From Indolivaga capnocytophagoides DSM 22835 (lineage in GTDB: Bacteria > Bacteroidota > Bacteroidia > Bacteroidales > Dysgonomonadaceae): a stretch of DNA of 64,000 nucleotides. The position numbers and the translations under genes are program-made. Location: contig NZ_AUFL01000005.1 in the NCBI RefSeq assembly GCF_000426485.1, positions 186,001-250,000 on the forward strand. Reading direction: 5' to 3'. Within the stretch, counting starts at the first letter, position 1. Every line of letters begins with the position of its first letter. This document shows positions 63,841-64,000 of the stretch, piece by piece. The notes under the pieces were generated by a model, which was given only the letters and a program-made list of their open reading frames with translations, had not been told where the DNA came from and did no database searches.

Positions 63841-64000
63841 ATTTAATTTTCTTATTTATAAACGGAATTTGAGACAAAGGCAGATCTTTCTTTATCAATA
63901 CCGCTGCAAATACAGCCAATAATATAACTCTGTACGATAACCTCAACACCTCATTTTCTATTGGGACATACATTCCTAATACATACAAAACCGCAACCAA
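63839..64000 (-). CDS. Flippase-like polytopic membrane protein (C-terminal end)
   Basis: The frame is open to the window edge. The last 53 residues end with hydrophobic segments LVAVLYVLGMYVP and LSYRVILLAVFAAVLIKKD, then SQIPFINKKIK. This resembles the C terminus of polysaccharide/oligosaccharide flippases of the Wzx/MATE type in this phylum, but too little is visible for certainty. It is followed after 45 bases by the S46 peptidase on the same strand. Confidence 0.45.
   Translation of the reverse strand: MVAVLYVLGMYVPIENEVLRLSYRVILLAVFAAVLIKKDLPLSQIPFINKKIK

Noticed and set aside
1-64000. tRNA or rRNA genes
   Set aside because: No cloverleaf ends, CCA-flanked arms or rRNA-like sequence were found by eye; a tRNAscan run would settle it.

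Overview
The window is a 64 kb piece of a low-GC chromosome from the Bacteroidota, most likely order Bacteroidales and possibly a Dysgonomonas-like organism (the genus is an inference). Evidence seen: promoters of the Bacteroidota type (TTTG, about 19 bases, TAnnTTTG), many lipoproteins with a Cys lipobox, a TlpA/DUF4369 lipoprotein trio, a glycine-lipid acyltransferase pair, an S46 dipeptidyl-peptidase, an enlarged MraY, and a division/cell-wall cluster without murF or ddl. No rRNA, tRNA, CRISPR array, integrase or complete mobile element was seen.

Layout. 1-4925 (minus): end of a surface-polysaccharide locus with two family 2 glycosyltransferases, a CMP-ulosonate-type cytidylyltransferase, an HMGL-type aldolase with an extra C-terminal domain and a GT-B-like transferase, read from a good promoter at 4952-4982. 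4978-6479 (minus): a lipoprotein metallophosphoesterase with a small membrane protein. 6480-7378: a large hairpin and an isolated phage-terminase-small-subunit-like gene. 7518-14179: mostly plus-strand housekeeping genes (GHL10 glycosidase, THUMP methyltransferase, RsmG, MBL hydrolase, DUF3298 lipoprotein) with asd on minus. 14241-17161 (minus): rplM-rpsI-rpsB-tsf with a structured leader. 17428-26762: NlpE-like lipoprotein, pnp, serA-serC, a phosphoethanolamine-transferase-like protein, a nucleoside deaminase, engB and an M20 peptidase. 26840-30373 (minus): three tandem TlpA-like thioredoxin proteins. 30899-38311: an unknown 362-residue protein, valS, TM2 and DUF2752 proteins, dinB, an ECF sigma factor and pdxH. 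38555-54763 (minus): the dcw cluster mraZ-rsmH-ftsL-ftsI-murE-mraY-murD-ftsW-murG-murC-ftsQ-ftsA-ftsZ followed by a YqeY gene. 55097-59524 (plus): glsA-glsB, aroA and a zinc/manganese-type ABC permease. 59607-64000 (minus): a beta-helix Cthe_2159-like lipoprotein, a DPP7-type S46 peptidase and the end of a flippase-like membrane protein.

The strongest structure not explained by genes is a family of about 20 short dispersed intergenic repeats. Full copies are about 85-95 bases: a palindrome AAGGTCTCAGACCT, then a second stem CTTTGG/CCAAAG, then a tail ATCATTAAATACTTT. Many copies are reduced to the palindrome alone. The palindromic end sits again and again 10-25 bases before a start codon or directly on a stop codon, including inside the dcw operon, and it supplies the stop codons of murC and ftsW. 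This looks like a REP/MITE-like family, perhaps with a role at RNA or operator level. A second lead is the polysaccharide trio, where an aldolase of the DRE-TIM/HMGL family stands next to a CMP-ulosonate synthetase with no NeuB-type synthase in view.
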